This document shows positions 22,471 through 33,700 of a stretch of 64,000 bases of DNA, piece by piece. Within the stretch, counting starts at the first letter, position 1, and the number at the start of each line of letters is the position of its first letter. The notes beneath the pieces are model-generated. The model saw only the letters and a program-made list of their open reading frames with translations. It did no database searches and was not told where the DNA came from. The DNA lies in assembly GCA_012064385.1 (NCBI GenBank), contig QRDG01000613.1, positions 858,933-922,932 on the forward strand. Direction: 5' to 3'. The position numbers were made by a program, and so were the translations under genes. The stretch is from Puccinellia tenuiflora (Eukaryota; Streptophyta; Magnoliopsida; Poales; Poaceae).

Positions 22471-22794
22471 CTGTGAGGACGGCAGATCCAACCTATAGGA
22501 GGAGATCTGCTGTCCTCCACTACCAATGGCGGTCGCCGACCAGACGCAGCAACAGGTCCAGTCAGGTTCAGATCAGCTCGACTAGCCAAAAAAGGCCTAT
22601 CGTGCCAGATCAGGCCCGACTAGGCCTGGCAATAATCAAGTTTTGTTCTAAAGGATCTTCTACTACGAATTGTTCATATAATATTTAAAAAATATAATAT
22701 CTATATTTATTTCGATGACAAAATAAAGGTCAGCTCAGATAAACGGTCTCCCATCTGTCAACCGGGACCTCACTAGTAGAAAACAAGCCTTTCG

Positions 22795-23010
22795 CCCGGG
22801 CCTTTAGTCGCGGCCGTGTTTCAACCCGCGACTAAAGGTCAGGCCACGTAGCCCCGAAATCGGCGGCCCATTTGTCGTGGTTTGTTAGGAACCTTTTGTC
22901 CCGGCTTGAGATACAAACCGGGACAAAAGTGGTCTGCGGCCCGCTGCGGGTAGGTGCCCCCCTTTTGTCGCGGCTCGTGTCTCGAACCGAGACTAGAAGT
23001 CCGCTCCTGT
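22795..23010. repeat. 5' subterminal hairpin repeats of the CACTA element
   Basis: CCTTTAGTCGCGG with CCGCGACTAAAGG (about 22800-22838) and CCTTTTGTCCCGG with CCGGGACAAAAG (about 22890-22928) form stems with short loops. Such subterminal repeats are the binding sites of the accessory transposition protein in En/Spm-type elements. Confidence 0.7.
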
Positions 23011-23108
23011 TACTCTCCCGCGACGGTTCGTGTTTGAAAGATGATCAAGCCGCCATTTTAATTGTGCTTTGGAAGATCAGCCGGCGCCGGCGTTGATTCA
23101 TACGTGAA

Positions 23109-23990
23109 ATGAATTGCGCCGCCGTTTCGATTGTGCTGCCGCCGGTCTCACTCTCCTGCCCACCGGTATGTAGGGACGCGCTTTCTTTCACTCAAGCACA
23201 CTACACAGTTCTACACAATTCCACCGTGGTTGCTCCGTATATCGAGAAACACAAGAATATTCTACGCGCCGAAAACCCGGGGGAGCATGAATCCTGGATT
23301 AAAGGGGAACACGAGGCGACTTTCGGCAGTTGGTTGCAGACACATCTCATGAATAACAACACTGTTGGAGATCAGCTGTACTTGTTGGCCAGGTTACCAT
23401 CGTCGACTATATGTACTTTCCAAGGGTACGAGATAAATGGGAATACATTTTACACGATCTTCCAAGATAAAAAGAGCACCAACCAAAACAGTGGTGTCCG
23501 CTTTGATGCAACAGACGACAATGGGCAGAAGGACACATATTGTGGATACATAGAGGAGATATGGGAACTTGACTATGGACCTACTTTTAAGGTCCCTTTG
23601 TTTCGGTGCAAATGGGTCAAGCTGACAGGAGGCGGGGTACATGTAGACCAAAAGTACGGCATGACAACAGTGGATCTCAAAAAGCTTGCATACATGGACG
23701 AACCATTCGTCCTAGCGAACGATGTGGCTCAGGTTTTCTATGTGAAGGACATGTCTACCAAATCGAGAAAAAGAAATCAGCAAAAGAATACATCGTCCGA
23801 TGAGCCAAAGCGCCACATAATTCTTTCAGGGAAAAGAAACATTGTGGGAGTGGATGACAAGACAGACATGTCAGAAGATTTTAATAAGTTTCATGAAATT
23901 CCGCCCTTCACAGTGAAAACTGACCCATGCATCCTGTTAAATGATGAAGATGCTCCATGGCTACGGCGCAGAAGAAAACCACAACACTAG
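23109..23990 (+). CDS. Truncated CACTA transposase C-terminus (DUF4218 tail + DUF4216)
   Basis: 293 codons from an ATG at 23109. Residues about 35-115 (YTVLHNSTVVAPYIEKHKNI, WIKGEHEATFGSWL, LPSSTICTFQGYEINGNTFY) match the linker between DUF4218 and DUF4216 of TNP2-like transposases. Residues about 120-215 (QNSGVRFDATDDN, CGYIEEIWELDYG, PLFRCKWV, EPFVLANDVAQVFYVKD) are the DUF4216 region. The catalytic Transposase_21 domain that normally lies upstream is absent, with only about 340 bp to the element end. It ends in a basic tail at TAG. The first 30 residues do not fit the family, so the ATG may be accidental. It is a remnant and probably not an active enzyme. Confidence 0.75.
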   Translation: MNCAAVSIVLPPVSLSCPPVCRDALSFTQAHYTVLHNSTVVAPYIEKHKNILRAENPGEHESWIKGEHEATFGSWLQTHLMNNNTVGDQLYLLARLPSSTICTFQGYEINGNTFYTIFQDKKSTNQNSGVRFDATDDNGQKDTYCGYIEEIWELDYGPTFKVPLFRCKWVKLTGGGVHVDQKYGMTTVDLKKLAYMDEPFVLANDVAQVFYVKDMSTKSRKRNQQKNTSSDEPKRHIILSGKRNIVGVDDKTDMSEDFNKFHEIPPFTVKTDPCILLNDEDAPWLRRRRKPQH

Positions 23991-24534
23991 ATAGGGATGT
24001 TGGTGATTTGTAATAATGGCTATATGTGAATACAAACCGTATGTTTTGACTATATGCACCGTCGGGATGTATGCATGGAATCTGAATGATTTGTATTCGG
24101 TCGATGAACTGAAGGATTTCTAGATAGAACAAAACACACGGTATCACCTGCATACAACCCTACTGTGGCTAGAGAGTGCCCGCATATCAAATGCACCGTA
24201 TGGCGTATGCAGGTGAAACCGTTTGATTTGTATTCAGTTGATGAACTGAATGATCAGAGCGCCTTGCCGCTGCTTGGATCCGATCGAGGGGCATGGCTAC
24301 CACTTCCACCACCACCACTCCCACCTCCTCGGCAATTTATCATTGTGTCACCCTAATTCAGTGGTTGGATTCAACCTACCCGAGGGCTTGTGTTAGGGAA
24401 CATGCCAGCGGGTAGGCTAAATCCAACCATTGGGTTCGGTGGCAAAGGTAGACGCTCGTTGTGTGCCGTTTCGCTGCAGGGACGTCGCTATTTATAGGCG
24501 ATTAGAAGGTGTACCTATGGATGAGGTGGGAGTG

Positions 24535-25035
24535 CAGATCCAATAGCTCACAAGCGCTCTAAAGAAACACACCCCTGATCCAACGGCTCACAAGCGCTTG
24601 AAAGAAACACACGATCCGTGTGCTTCTTTAGTCCCGGTTGGTAACACGAACCGGTACTAAAGGCCCTGATCCAACAGCTCACAAGCGCTCGAAGGAAACA
24701 CACGATCCGTGTGCTTCTGATCCAACGGCTCACAAGCGCTCTAAAGAAACACACCCCTGATCCAACGGCTCACAAGCGCTTGAAAGAAACACACGATCCG
24801 TGTGCTTCTTTAGTCCCGGTTGGTAACACGAACCGGTACTAAAGGCCCTGATCCAACAGCTCACAAGCGCTCGAAGGAAACACACGATCCGTGTGCTTCT
24901 GATCCAACGGCTCACAAGCGCTCTAAAGAAACACACCCCTGATCCAACGGCTCACAAGCGCTTGAAAGAAACACACGATCCGTGTGCTTCTTTAGTCCCG
25001 GTTGGTAACACAAACCGGTACTAAAGGCCCTGATC
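24535..25035. repeat. 182-bp tandem repeat, 2.7 units, with internal hairpins
   Basis: Units start near 24535, 24718 and 24900, and anchor points recur at exactly 182 bp (24548, 24730, 24912). Each unit carries GATCCAACGGCTCACAAGCG phrases, the palindrome-like CACACGATCCGTGTG, and a stem TTTAGTCCCGGTT...AACCGGTACTAAA. Copies are nearly identical, so the array is recent. The minus-strand frames repeating through it are a by-product. A further CACACGATCCGTGTG block recurs at 25940-26050. Confidence 0.85.
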
Positions 25036-25130
25036 ACATATATATGTAGGCTTGGCCGCCATTGCCATATCACATCTAAACTCATATCTGCAACCTCGTC
25101 ACTTTTCCATTGACTTAGGTGTCGGCGACG

Positions 25131-25520
25131 ATGTCCATGTTGGACCAGAGGGGCGATGTGCGGGACTGGGCTCCACCGGGCTGGCACTGGGAGGTGCTAC
25201 CTTCCGGGACGCGCAGCTTGGTGACGAATCCGGGTGACGTCGTCGACCCGGATCTTCTGTGGTGGCAGTCGCGTGGGCCACGCTCGGTGCATAGGGAGCC
25301 GGCCTCCGAGGAGGTGGTACGTCGCCGTATCAGGAGGAGGATGAGCATGTCCATCGCTACATGTATCTATTTGATAGGCAGTATGACAGTAGGTGGTCGT
25401 TTCTTCAGAGGGTTCCTTCTCACGTGAGCTATGACCCTGTGAGGGTTCCTTCTCTTTGGATGCGCAGCGCCGGCGGCTCAGCACCCCGCGGCTCAGTAAC
25501 CGGTCGAAGTTAGTTTCAGA
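25131..25520 (+). pseudogene. CACTA-internal small ORF cassette A, frameshifted
   Basis: ATG at 25131 opens a frame beginning MSMLDQRGDVRDWAPPGWHW. Near 25320-25345 protein-like sequence moves to another frame (YQEEDEHVHRYMYLFDRQYD, then VPSHVSYDPVRVPSLWMRS), indicating a one-base lesion. The last part, 25427-25520, is duplicated at 30475-30570. I do not recognise the product. Upstream, GGCCGCCATTGCCATATCAC matches the leader of cassette B, so both belong to one duplicated module. Confidence 0.4.
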
Positions 25521-25667
25521 GTCTGTGATCGCCATTGCAGTTCTCTTGTCTGTGATCGTAGTTTAGATTACTACTTGCTTTTGAAAACTTGCGACCTAAA
25601 CTATCAACTTCCGGAGATGTGTGTGATATTTATGCATATGTATGCAAAATATTGGGTCTCGCTGTTG

Positions 25668-25850
25668 TCAAATTATCCAGTTATGTCATTCCGTATAAAT
25701 GATTTGTATTCGGTCGATGAACTAGTTACTATCAAATGATCCACTGTTGTCATTGGCTCCAAGATTCAAAAATATGCAAAAAAATATTAGTTACAATAAT
25801 TATTTTAATTGAAAATGGCAAAATTGTTAATAGTTTGTAGAGTTACAACC
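25668..25850 (+). repeat. Direct repeat copy 1 downstream of cassette A
   Basis: The segment beginning AATTATCCAGTTATGTCATT is almost identical to 29087-29270, downstream of cassette B, including the phrase AATATGCAAAAAAATATTAG. With the shared upstream leader it marks a duplicated cassette. Confidence 0.7.
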
Positions 25851-26359
25851 CGTGACTAAAGACATGCTTTTAGTCGCGGGGCATGGTTCAACCCGTGACT
25901 AAAGACATGCTTTTAGTCGCGGCTTGAGCCACGCCCCACGATCCGTGTGCTTCTGATCTAACGGCTCAGAAGCGCTCTAAACAAACACACGATCCGTGTG
26001 CTTCTGATCAAACGGCTCACAAGCGCTCGAAGGAAACATACTATCCGTGTGCTAGCTTCTTGCCATATCACTATATATATGTAGGTTTGGCCGCCATTGA
26101 CATATCACATCTAAACTCTTCCATGGATTCCACCGTACTAAGCTACCGTCAGGCGGAGGAGCTTTCCGCCTCGAATTACCCCTTCCCGCCCGGCTACTGC
26201 GTCCCCACCAGCTGGATGCTGAGCGCCAGAGGCGTGCCGGTCCCTCCTGTCCCTCATGGTGTGGCGCGCCGGGCGGCCATCACGAACCACTACTACCTCG
26301 AGCTCACGCCGGAGCAGCGGATGGATCCCCGCTGGCATCCCGACTACCGCCCGACTTGG

Positions 26360-28777
26360 TGAAAGTGCATGGTTGCCCCCATGCATGGTTTTGGTAATTA
26401 ATGACAATCTATATGGACTAATATTTGCATTAAGCTCTATGTGTAGGTTGTCCTTTTGCTTGTGTCAAGATCTTTTGTTGATCAAGGCCAAGCTTGCTTG
26501 TCTCCATGTGTTGGAGTCAAGATGCTTTGCTTGATCTCCATTTGTTGGAGTCAAGCTCAAGGGAAGAAGAAGAAGGTGGTGTTGATCAAGGCTTTGTGCG
26601 GGTTGATCAACTCTCAAGTTCATGTGAAGATATGCCGAAGAGTGCTCTCCCCATCTTGGTGTATGGGGGAGCATCATGTGAATCTTCACCAAGCGAAGCG
26701 CAATGAAGAAAGGTGGTGCGTCTTGAGGAGTTGAAGATCTTCTTCCTCGACCTCAAGTGGATTAATGCGCAAGGCAAAGGTATGATCTTGATAGGGTTTC
26801 CATTTTACCGGTCTCATGTTGTTTAGTGAGAGACCGGGTTATAGGTTAGATAGCCGTTCTATCAAGAGGGGCTCTCGACCGAGTATCGTGATCGTATCGT
26901 TCGTGGAGAGCTCAAACCTTTGCATCCATACAATCATCTTTATTGGTTCTTAGTTGGCTTTTATCCATGTGAGAATTTAGAGCTTGTGTTCATCTCCATA
27001 CCAAGCTCTAGTTCATCAAAAACGGATCTCATGAATATCTTCTTGCGTTTTTGATATCGGAGGTTTTACCGGTTTGTCTCTTCTACGAGAAGTCAAACTC
27101 TCTACTTATGTTTTCCTCCTCACATGATAGACTATGATGTGTATATGCATGATCTTGTAGGGCTTGTGATTATCTTCGAAACAAGCCCAAGATCATAGAA
27201 AACGGAGTCTTGATGAACATCTTATTGCATTTGTGATGTTGGAGGATTTACCGGTTGTTCTTTTATAGAGAGGTTTTACCTTTCCCCATTTGGTTTTATC
27301 CTCCCTTGATGGACTATGATGTTTCTCTGCATGATCTTGTAGAACTTTTCGTTGCGATTCCAACGAGCCCAAGATCATCGAAAACGGAGTCCGGATGATT
27401 AAGTTATGATTTTTCTCGTACCGGTTGTTCTGCAGTTTTTTTGTCCGGCGGTAGTACCGCTGCGGCAGCGGTAGTACCGCTACACCTGGAGCGGAACTGC
27501 TGCTGCACAGCGCCCGGTACCGTTGGTGGTACCGCTGGTGGTACCGGTGCGCCCTTTTTGCGTACTGGTATCCCCCCCGGTATCCCGGCGGTAGCAGCCA
27601 CGTTCTACCGCTGGAATCATCATTTTCAGTCAAAAAGGGTCCCAGAGGTAGTACCGCTAGCGCAGAGGTAGTACCGCCCAGGGGTAGTACCGCCAGGCTA
27701 GAGGTAGTACCGCTGGGTACGATTTTGCACATAACGGTCAGATTTCGGGGGACCTATTTAAGGGGCCTTCTTCCCCAATGGTTCCCCACAAAAGGCAGCA
27801 CGTTTTCCCCTCTCTCTCCCACCATTGTTGACCTTGAAAAGCTTCCCCCCCTCTCAATCCCTCCAATGAATCTTGCATATTTTTGAGGGAAAAGTGAGAG
27901 GAGATCTAGATCTACATTTCCACCAATCATCTCTCCTCTAAGTGAGGGGAACCTAGTGGATCTAGTTCTTGGAGTTCTTTTGTGGTTCTCCTCTTTGTTC
28001 TTCCTCTCTTATTCCCCCAAAGCATTTGTTGCTTGGTTGGAATTTGGGAGTGAAGGACTTGACCACTTTGTGTGTTCTTGCCTCGTGCATTTGTTGCATT
28101 GGGTTGCTCTCTCCACGGTGATACGTGAAGTTGAAGGTTGAAGAGCTTGTTACTCTTGGGTGCATTGTGTTCCCAAGAGCTTGTTGCCTCTTGGGTGCAT
28201 TGTGTACCCTAGACGGTTTGGAGGTGCCGCGAAGACTTCGAGTTGTGAAGCTTCGGCACGAGTTTGGGAGCCCCCAATTGAGTTGTGGGTGTGTGCCCCA
28301 AGAGAAGTTGTAAAGGGCTCCGGAATCCGCCCCGAAGGATTCCGATAGTGGAAGGTGAACCAAACCTTTGGGTGCGGTTCATCGGAGAATAGGGTGAGGC
28401 CTTTGTGGCATCTTGAGTAGGCCTCTTGTGGCGAGCTCACACCCCTCCAACGAGACGTACTCCCTTAACAAGGAGGAACTCGGGAATACATCCTCGTCTC
28501 CGTGTGCCTCGGTTATTTCTATACCCGAGCTTTACTTATGCAATTTACTTTGTGATAGCCTTCGTGCTTGAAGTTCATATCTTGCTATCACCTTGTTGCT
28601 TGAATTGCTTAGCATAAGTTGTTGGTGCACATAGGTGAACCTAGCATATTAGGTTGTTGGCTTGGTAATTTAAACACATAGTTTTATTCCGCAATTATCA
28701 AGCCCCTAATTAGAAAAAGTTTTAATCGCCTATTCACCCCCCCTCTAGGCGACATCCGGGCATAGCTTGTTCTTTCA
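26360..28777 (+). mobile_element. Solo LTR, 2418 bp, in cassette B
   Basis: It begins TGAAAGTGCATGG and ends TTGTTCTTTCA, with inverted ends TGAAAG/CTTTCA. It is flanked by perfect CTTGG duplications (26355-26359 and 28778-28782). No interior or second LTR is present, so it is a product of LTR-LTR recombination. A core-promoter-like CTATTTAAGGGG lies near 27750. The end sequence CACCCCCCCTCTAGGCGACAT is familiar from grass LTR ends. The superfamily is not assigned. Confidence 0.85.
27446..27715. repeat. Palindromic minisatellite within the solo LTR
   Basis: The 13-mer GCGGTAGTACCGC (an odd-length palindrome) and variants occur at least six times, interspersed with GGTGGTACCG. The phrase clusters just upstream of the putative LTR core promoter. 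Confidence 0.6.
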
Positions 28778-29689
28778 CTTGGGACGCCTTCTTCATCAAT
28801 CGGCGTGAGAGGGCGCTCGCCAGGTACGAGGGGGACGGCCCGCCTCCTTCGGACTTCAACGAGGCCGGCCGTCAGTTGTGGTGGGCTGGCCGAACTCTCC
28901 AGGGCGTTATGAACTACATCACGGCCGGCGATAACCCCCGCCTGCGCTACCCTCAGATCCAGTCCAGGCGTGCTCACCCGTCGAGGTGGGAGCCACGAGC
29001 GCCGTCCGATGACAGCGACGACGACGACGATTACGAGGACGAGTATTATAGGCCTAGGCAGGAGTATGACTAAGATTGTTAGGAAAAATTATCCAGTTAT
29101 GTCATTCCGTATAAATGATTTGTATTCGGTTGATGAACTAGTTATTATCAAATGATCCACAGTTGTCATTGGCTCCAAGATTCAAAAATATGCAAAAAAA
29201 TATTAGTTAATCCATTTTTTAATTGAAAATGGCAAAATTGTTAATAGTTTGTAGAGTTACAATAATTATTTTATAAAACAGAAAATGGTTTTGGATTACT
29301 TATTCAAATTCAAGTACTTTTCATGTTGGAAGTTTTCTCAAATTTATTCAAATATTCAAATGTTTGTAGAGTTAATCCATTTGTGAGTAAGTATTTGAAA
29401 AAACAGAGAAAATAGCGCGGGAGCACATTTTTTGGCCCAGCGCGCGCAAATTTTGGGCCCATTAATCGCGGCCCGTACCACCAGCCGCGACTAAAGCCTG
29501 CGATGCGCGCGCGATCTGAAACCGCCCCCACCCCCCCCTTTAGTCACGGGGCGTGGCTCAACCCGCGACTAACGTCCCCCCCTTTTGTCCCGGTCGGTTC
29601 CAAGCCCCGCGACTAAAGGGGGTGTATATAAAAGCTACGTCTCCCGGTGCGTGGTTCAGACCGCGACACCAGAGGCCATTTGTGACATA

Positions 29690-30065
29690 GCACCGTCAGG
29701 CTGCCGAAATTTTCCACCGCCACTGTCGCCTCCTGCCGCCGGCCGCTCTCCTCCGCCACGCCCACCGCTCTCCTCCGCCGCGCGCCCTTCGCCTCCGCCG
29801 CCACGCGCCCGTCGCTCGAGCTACCGCCGCCCGAGCCTTCCTCTCCGCGCCCGTCGCCGTCGCCTCCTCCGCTGCCCGAGGCCGCCGTCCTCCGCGCCCG
29901 CCGCCGTCGCCTCCTCCGCCGCCTGGGCCCGCCATCTTCCGCCGCCCGAGCCCGCCGTCCTCCGCACCCGCCGCCGTCGCCTTCTCCGCCACCTGGGCCC
30001 GCCGTCCTCCACGTCCGCCGGTCAAGCCTTCCTCCGCGCCCGAGCCTGCCGCCGTATGTCCTCTG
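29690..30065. repeat. GCC-rich low-complexity region
   Basis: Repeated phrases such as CGCCCGCCGCCGTCGCCTCC and GCCCGAGCC. The region is open on both strands in several frames because it lacks A/T. I regard it as an untranslated or leader segment of the CACTA element. Confidence 0.5.
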
Positions 30066-30094
30066 CCCGAGCCTTCCTCTAATTTTAGGTAGAT

Positions 30095-30430
30095 TTTTAG
30101 GGTATTTTAATTTTAGGTTAAATTTTAGATTCGTTAGATTGGTATTTACAAATTTTGCTAATTTTAGGGTAGTTTAATTTTAGGTAGATTTTTAGGGTAG
30201 TTTAATTTTAGGTTAAATTTTAGATTAGTTAGATTGGTATTTTACAAATTTTGCTAATTTAAATTGGTGCTTTACAAATTTTGCTAAGTTAAATTGGTAC
30301 TTTACAAATTTTGCTAACTTAAATTCGTATTACTTTTTTAGTGTAGAAATAGAAATTTTCCTAAGTTAAATTGGTACTTTACAAATTTTGCTAAGTTAAA
30401 TTGGTACTTTAGAAATTTTGCTAAGCGCAG
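30095..30430 (+). repeat. 31-bp and related AT-rich tandem repeats
   Basis: TTGGTACTTTACAAATTTTG and variants recur at about 30233, 30264, 30295, 30369 and 30400 (spacing 31 where adjacent). This is preceded by two copies of TTTTAGGTAGATTTTTAGGG-type sequence. It is non-coding. Confidence 0.7.
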
Positions 30431-30791
30431 CACCCCGCGGATCGGACTAGTTGAAATTTTGCTAACTTAAATCCATGTGAGCTATGACCCTGTGAGGGTT
30501 CCTTCTCTTTGGATGCGCAGCGCCGGCGGCTCAGCACCCCGCGGCTCAGGAATTGGTCGAAGTTAGTTTGAGAGGTTCATGCATGGGAGATGTATTAGTG
30601 ATATTATTGACGATGTTTTATGTTTAAAAAATAATGGACCCGAGCTATGTAACTGGATTATTCTAGATGTATTTGTGATATTATTTGTGAGCTATGTACT
30701 ATTTGTATGTAGTATTATTTTAGTAGTATTTTTTATGTACTAGTAGCAATATTGTATGCGATAATGATATTGTGTGCATTTTGCAGAAACT

Positions 30792-33700
30792 ATGGATCCA
30801 CCTAGTCCGATCCGCAGAGACCTAAGACAAGAAGAAATTCTCGAGGACATAATCCACAACGCCACCGGTGTTGATCCACCCGAATCTCCCTCGATGTATC
30901 TGAACCCATCCAGTGAGGGTGAAGAGGTCGACCAAAATGAGGGGCAAGCCGACGCCTCTGATGATGGAGAAGGCGACGGCTCCGATGATGGACCCTTAAC
31001 GAAGTCCGGCAAGGTATATATATGAAGTCCAATGGTCAGTAGATGCATTAATTGAGTTGTATATATATGAATCGACGAATGTTTCTTCTCTTAGGCCTCC
31101 ACATCGAGCAAATGTTCCAAACGAGGCCCGGCCAAAAAGTTGGCCGCATCTGCGCATTATACAATTACGAAGATATCACCAGTGGGCGAACCGTTGGAAC
31201 CCATAAAGGTTGCAAAGAAATTTGTAAAACAATGCGGAGTTATGGTTAGGGATCGCGTCCCCATCACCGTTCAAGAGTGGAATAAGCCCAAAGGGGTGGA
31301 AGATAATGAGTATGTCGCCGAAAGGTACAAAGATGGTCTTTGGAATGACCTCATGGCACATTTCACCCTCCCAGAATGTGAGGAAGAGGACGACACAGCT
31401 GCATTGAGGGACAAAGTCAAGGTGTTCACTATTAAGAAGATGGCCGAACTATTCCGGCAGTGGAAGAAAACATTATGGCAAGAGTATCAGAAGACCAATA
31501 GTGCTCCAAAATTCGAGGGCTATCTAGTGAAGCAGAAGGCTTACTGGGGTGCATTTGTGAAGTACAAGAAGTCAGAAGATGCTACGGAAAAGTCAACACG
31601 AGCCAAGACAAATGCTGCGAAAAAGAAATATCACCATAAGCTCGGGACAGGGGGCTACGCGACTGCCATGCCAAAGTGGGATAAAATAGAGGAAGCGCTG
31701 CTTGCTAAAGGGATCGTTCCAGAACCAATTCGCGACGAATGGGAACAGAGGGCACGAAATTTTTTCCTTGCGCATGGGAGTGAGTATGACATGGAGACAG
31801 GGGATGTTATTTGCAGTGAGGGGATAAGGGTACCCAGGGAGACATGGCTGAAAGTGGTGAAAGAAATTAAAGAGGGGAAAACAAAGTTCTGTGCTGATAG
31901 AGAGAAAGACTTGCTGACAAAGGTCCTCGGGAATCCAGAACACGGAGGACGAACACGAGGCTTTGGCCCTAGTTATCCCTGGGAGATTGGGTTTCCCAAA
32001 GACAAAGATACTTATAGAAGCCGATCGAGAGCAAAGAAGCGACGGGAGGAGGAGGAGGAAGACAAGTTCAACCAGTTGCTAGCAAGAATTGACAAGCAGC
32101 AGCAGCAGATTGACGAACTTAGAGGAGAGCGCCTGCAAGATCCTGCACTCGATATTACCGCCGGCCCATCTCTGCGGAGAAGCAGCGTGGCTGAATCGGA
32201 GGTCCCGTCTGACGTTGCACGGATGATAGATGGCGGTCCCGGCTACCCCGTGGATGGAATCAAGGAGCAGATATCTTGTGAGCTCCATCAGAAGGTGAAG
32301 AACATATCCCTGAAGGTGGTGGTCAGAACTGCTTTACCTTGTCCACCTGAGGCACGTTGGCATGGCCGTGAGATTCCAGCTGGCTATGCTAAAGTCGGGG
32401 TGGATGAAATCGTAAAGGGGTTTGACTCAATGGAGCTTGACATCCATGGACCTGAAGGTGAGAAGACACTCGGAGAAGTACTGGGTGGTATCATTCTATG
32501 GGACAAGAACAACATCAAGCTTCCAGGCTCGGCGCCAAGTCCAACACCGCCTCCGAGTCGTCGCAGGTCACCATCACCTACAAGAAGCCCACCCCAAGAC
32601 TATGATCAACACAGCGCGAGTCCATCTCGATCTCCGCCGCCGGACTTGGGCCGGCCGTCTTCGCCGCCGCCTTTGCCAGCTAAGGACAATAAGCGGAAGC
32701 GTGCTTCGTCGCTGAGTACTAAACGACGCAGCAGCCCAAAACGAAAAAGGTCGCCCCTCCCAAGAGTACCTCATAAGAATCTTCCCATCAGAACTTACGA
32801 TCGTACTGACGAGGAAATCGCAGCGATCGCAAAGGCTGAAAAAGATGTGCATTTTGCAAAGAAGAAAACAGAGCCCACCCCGGTATACACTGAGAAGCAA
32901 AAAGCGTGGGCAGTTGATTTTCTGAACACAAAATCGCAATATGAGTTGCACCATAAGCCAGATGACTATGCACGCACACTTCGGAAGGAAGCGGAGAAGA
33001 ACAAATCAAGTAAAAGTGCAAGCGGGAGCAAAGCAAGTGAAAGTGCAAGCAGGAGCAAAGCAAGTAAAAGTGCAAGCGGGAAACGAAGGGACGTTCCCCA
33101 GCTCGGAGAACAGGCCAAACAATCGATCCCACCCCTCAAGGTGTTATCCAAAGACGTTCCTCAGGCACAGCAGCAGGATTTGGTAGAAGCTGCAAAGTTG
33201 GCGGCCGCTATGGGTGTGACTGTTGCTGAACTGTTAGGTTCCCAAGACGACAAGTTACCCATGGCTGATGTAGCCCCTACATATGTCCCAGGGAAGCCAT
33301 TGGTCAGCGAACAGAAGTTGAAACAACTGCCAACACAAATGCGAAATTTGCATCAATGGTACTTGAGAGTGGTAAAGCGGGACAGAATAATGATCGTGGC
33401 GAAAGTCCCAGCAGAGTACTTCTTCCGAGCCGAAGAGGTCCATGTTGACTTTTCAGAACTCTTCCAATTATTCAATTTGGACGCCCTCGACAAATCTCTC
33501 ATGAGTTGCTATTGTCTGTAAGTTGTTGAATTCATTGTCTACATATAACTTGTTCAGTTCATTGCATTTGTAATTATTCTCATTATATATATCCTTTTGT
33601 ACTCTATATTATGCAGAATGAAGATGTTGTCTTGTAAAAGAAAGGTCTATAGTGTTGGGTTCATTGACCCAGATAAAGTACATATAGAAACGCTAACGAC

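Larger units (their letters stand above)
26123..29073 (+). pseudogene. CACTA-internal ORF cassette B, split by a solo LTR
   Basis: ATG at 26123 opens 79 codons (MDSTVLSYRQAEELSASNYP... to DYRPTW at 26359). A 2418-bp solo LTR then intervenes. The frame resumes at 28783 (DAFFINRRERALARYEGDG, LWWAGRTLQGVMNYI) and ends at TAA 29071-29073 after an acidic stretch. Taking out the LTR and one copy of the CTTGG duplication leaves one uninterrupted frame of about 175 residues. I do not recognise a domain; the W-rich, proline-rich N-terminus and acidic C-terminus suggest a small accessory protein of the element. It cannot be expressed intact as it stands. Confidence 0.65.

Noticed and set aside
21795..22690. 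Set of overlapping ORFs of 70-110 codons
   Set aside because: Mutually overlapping on both strands in a GC-rich LINE-like fragment, with no family match.
24535..25035. Possible CRISPR-like array
   Set aside because: Units of 182 bp are direct tandem copies without unique spacers, in a plant transposon.
29585..30082. 165-codon proline/alanine/arginine-rich ORF
   Set aside because: Low-complexity GCC-rich sequence, open on both strands, without ATG-linked conservation.
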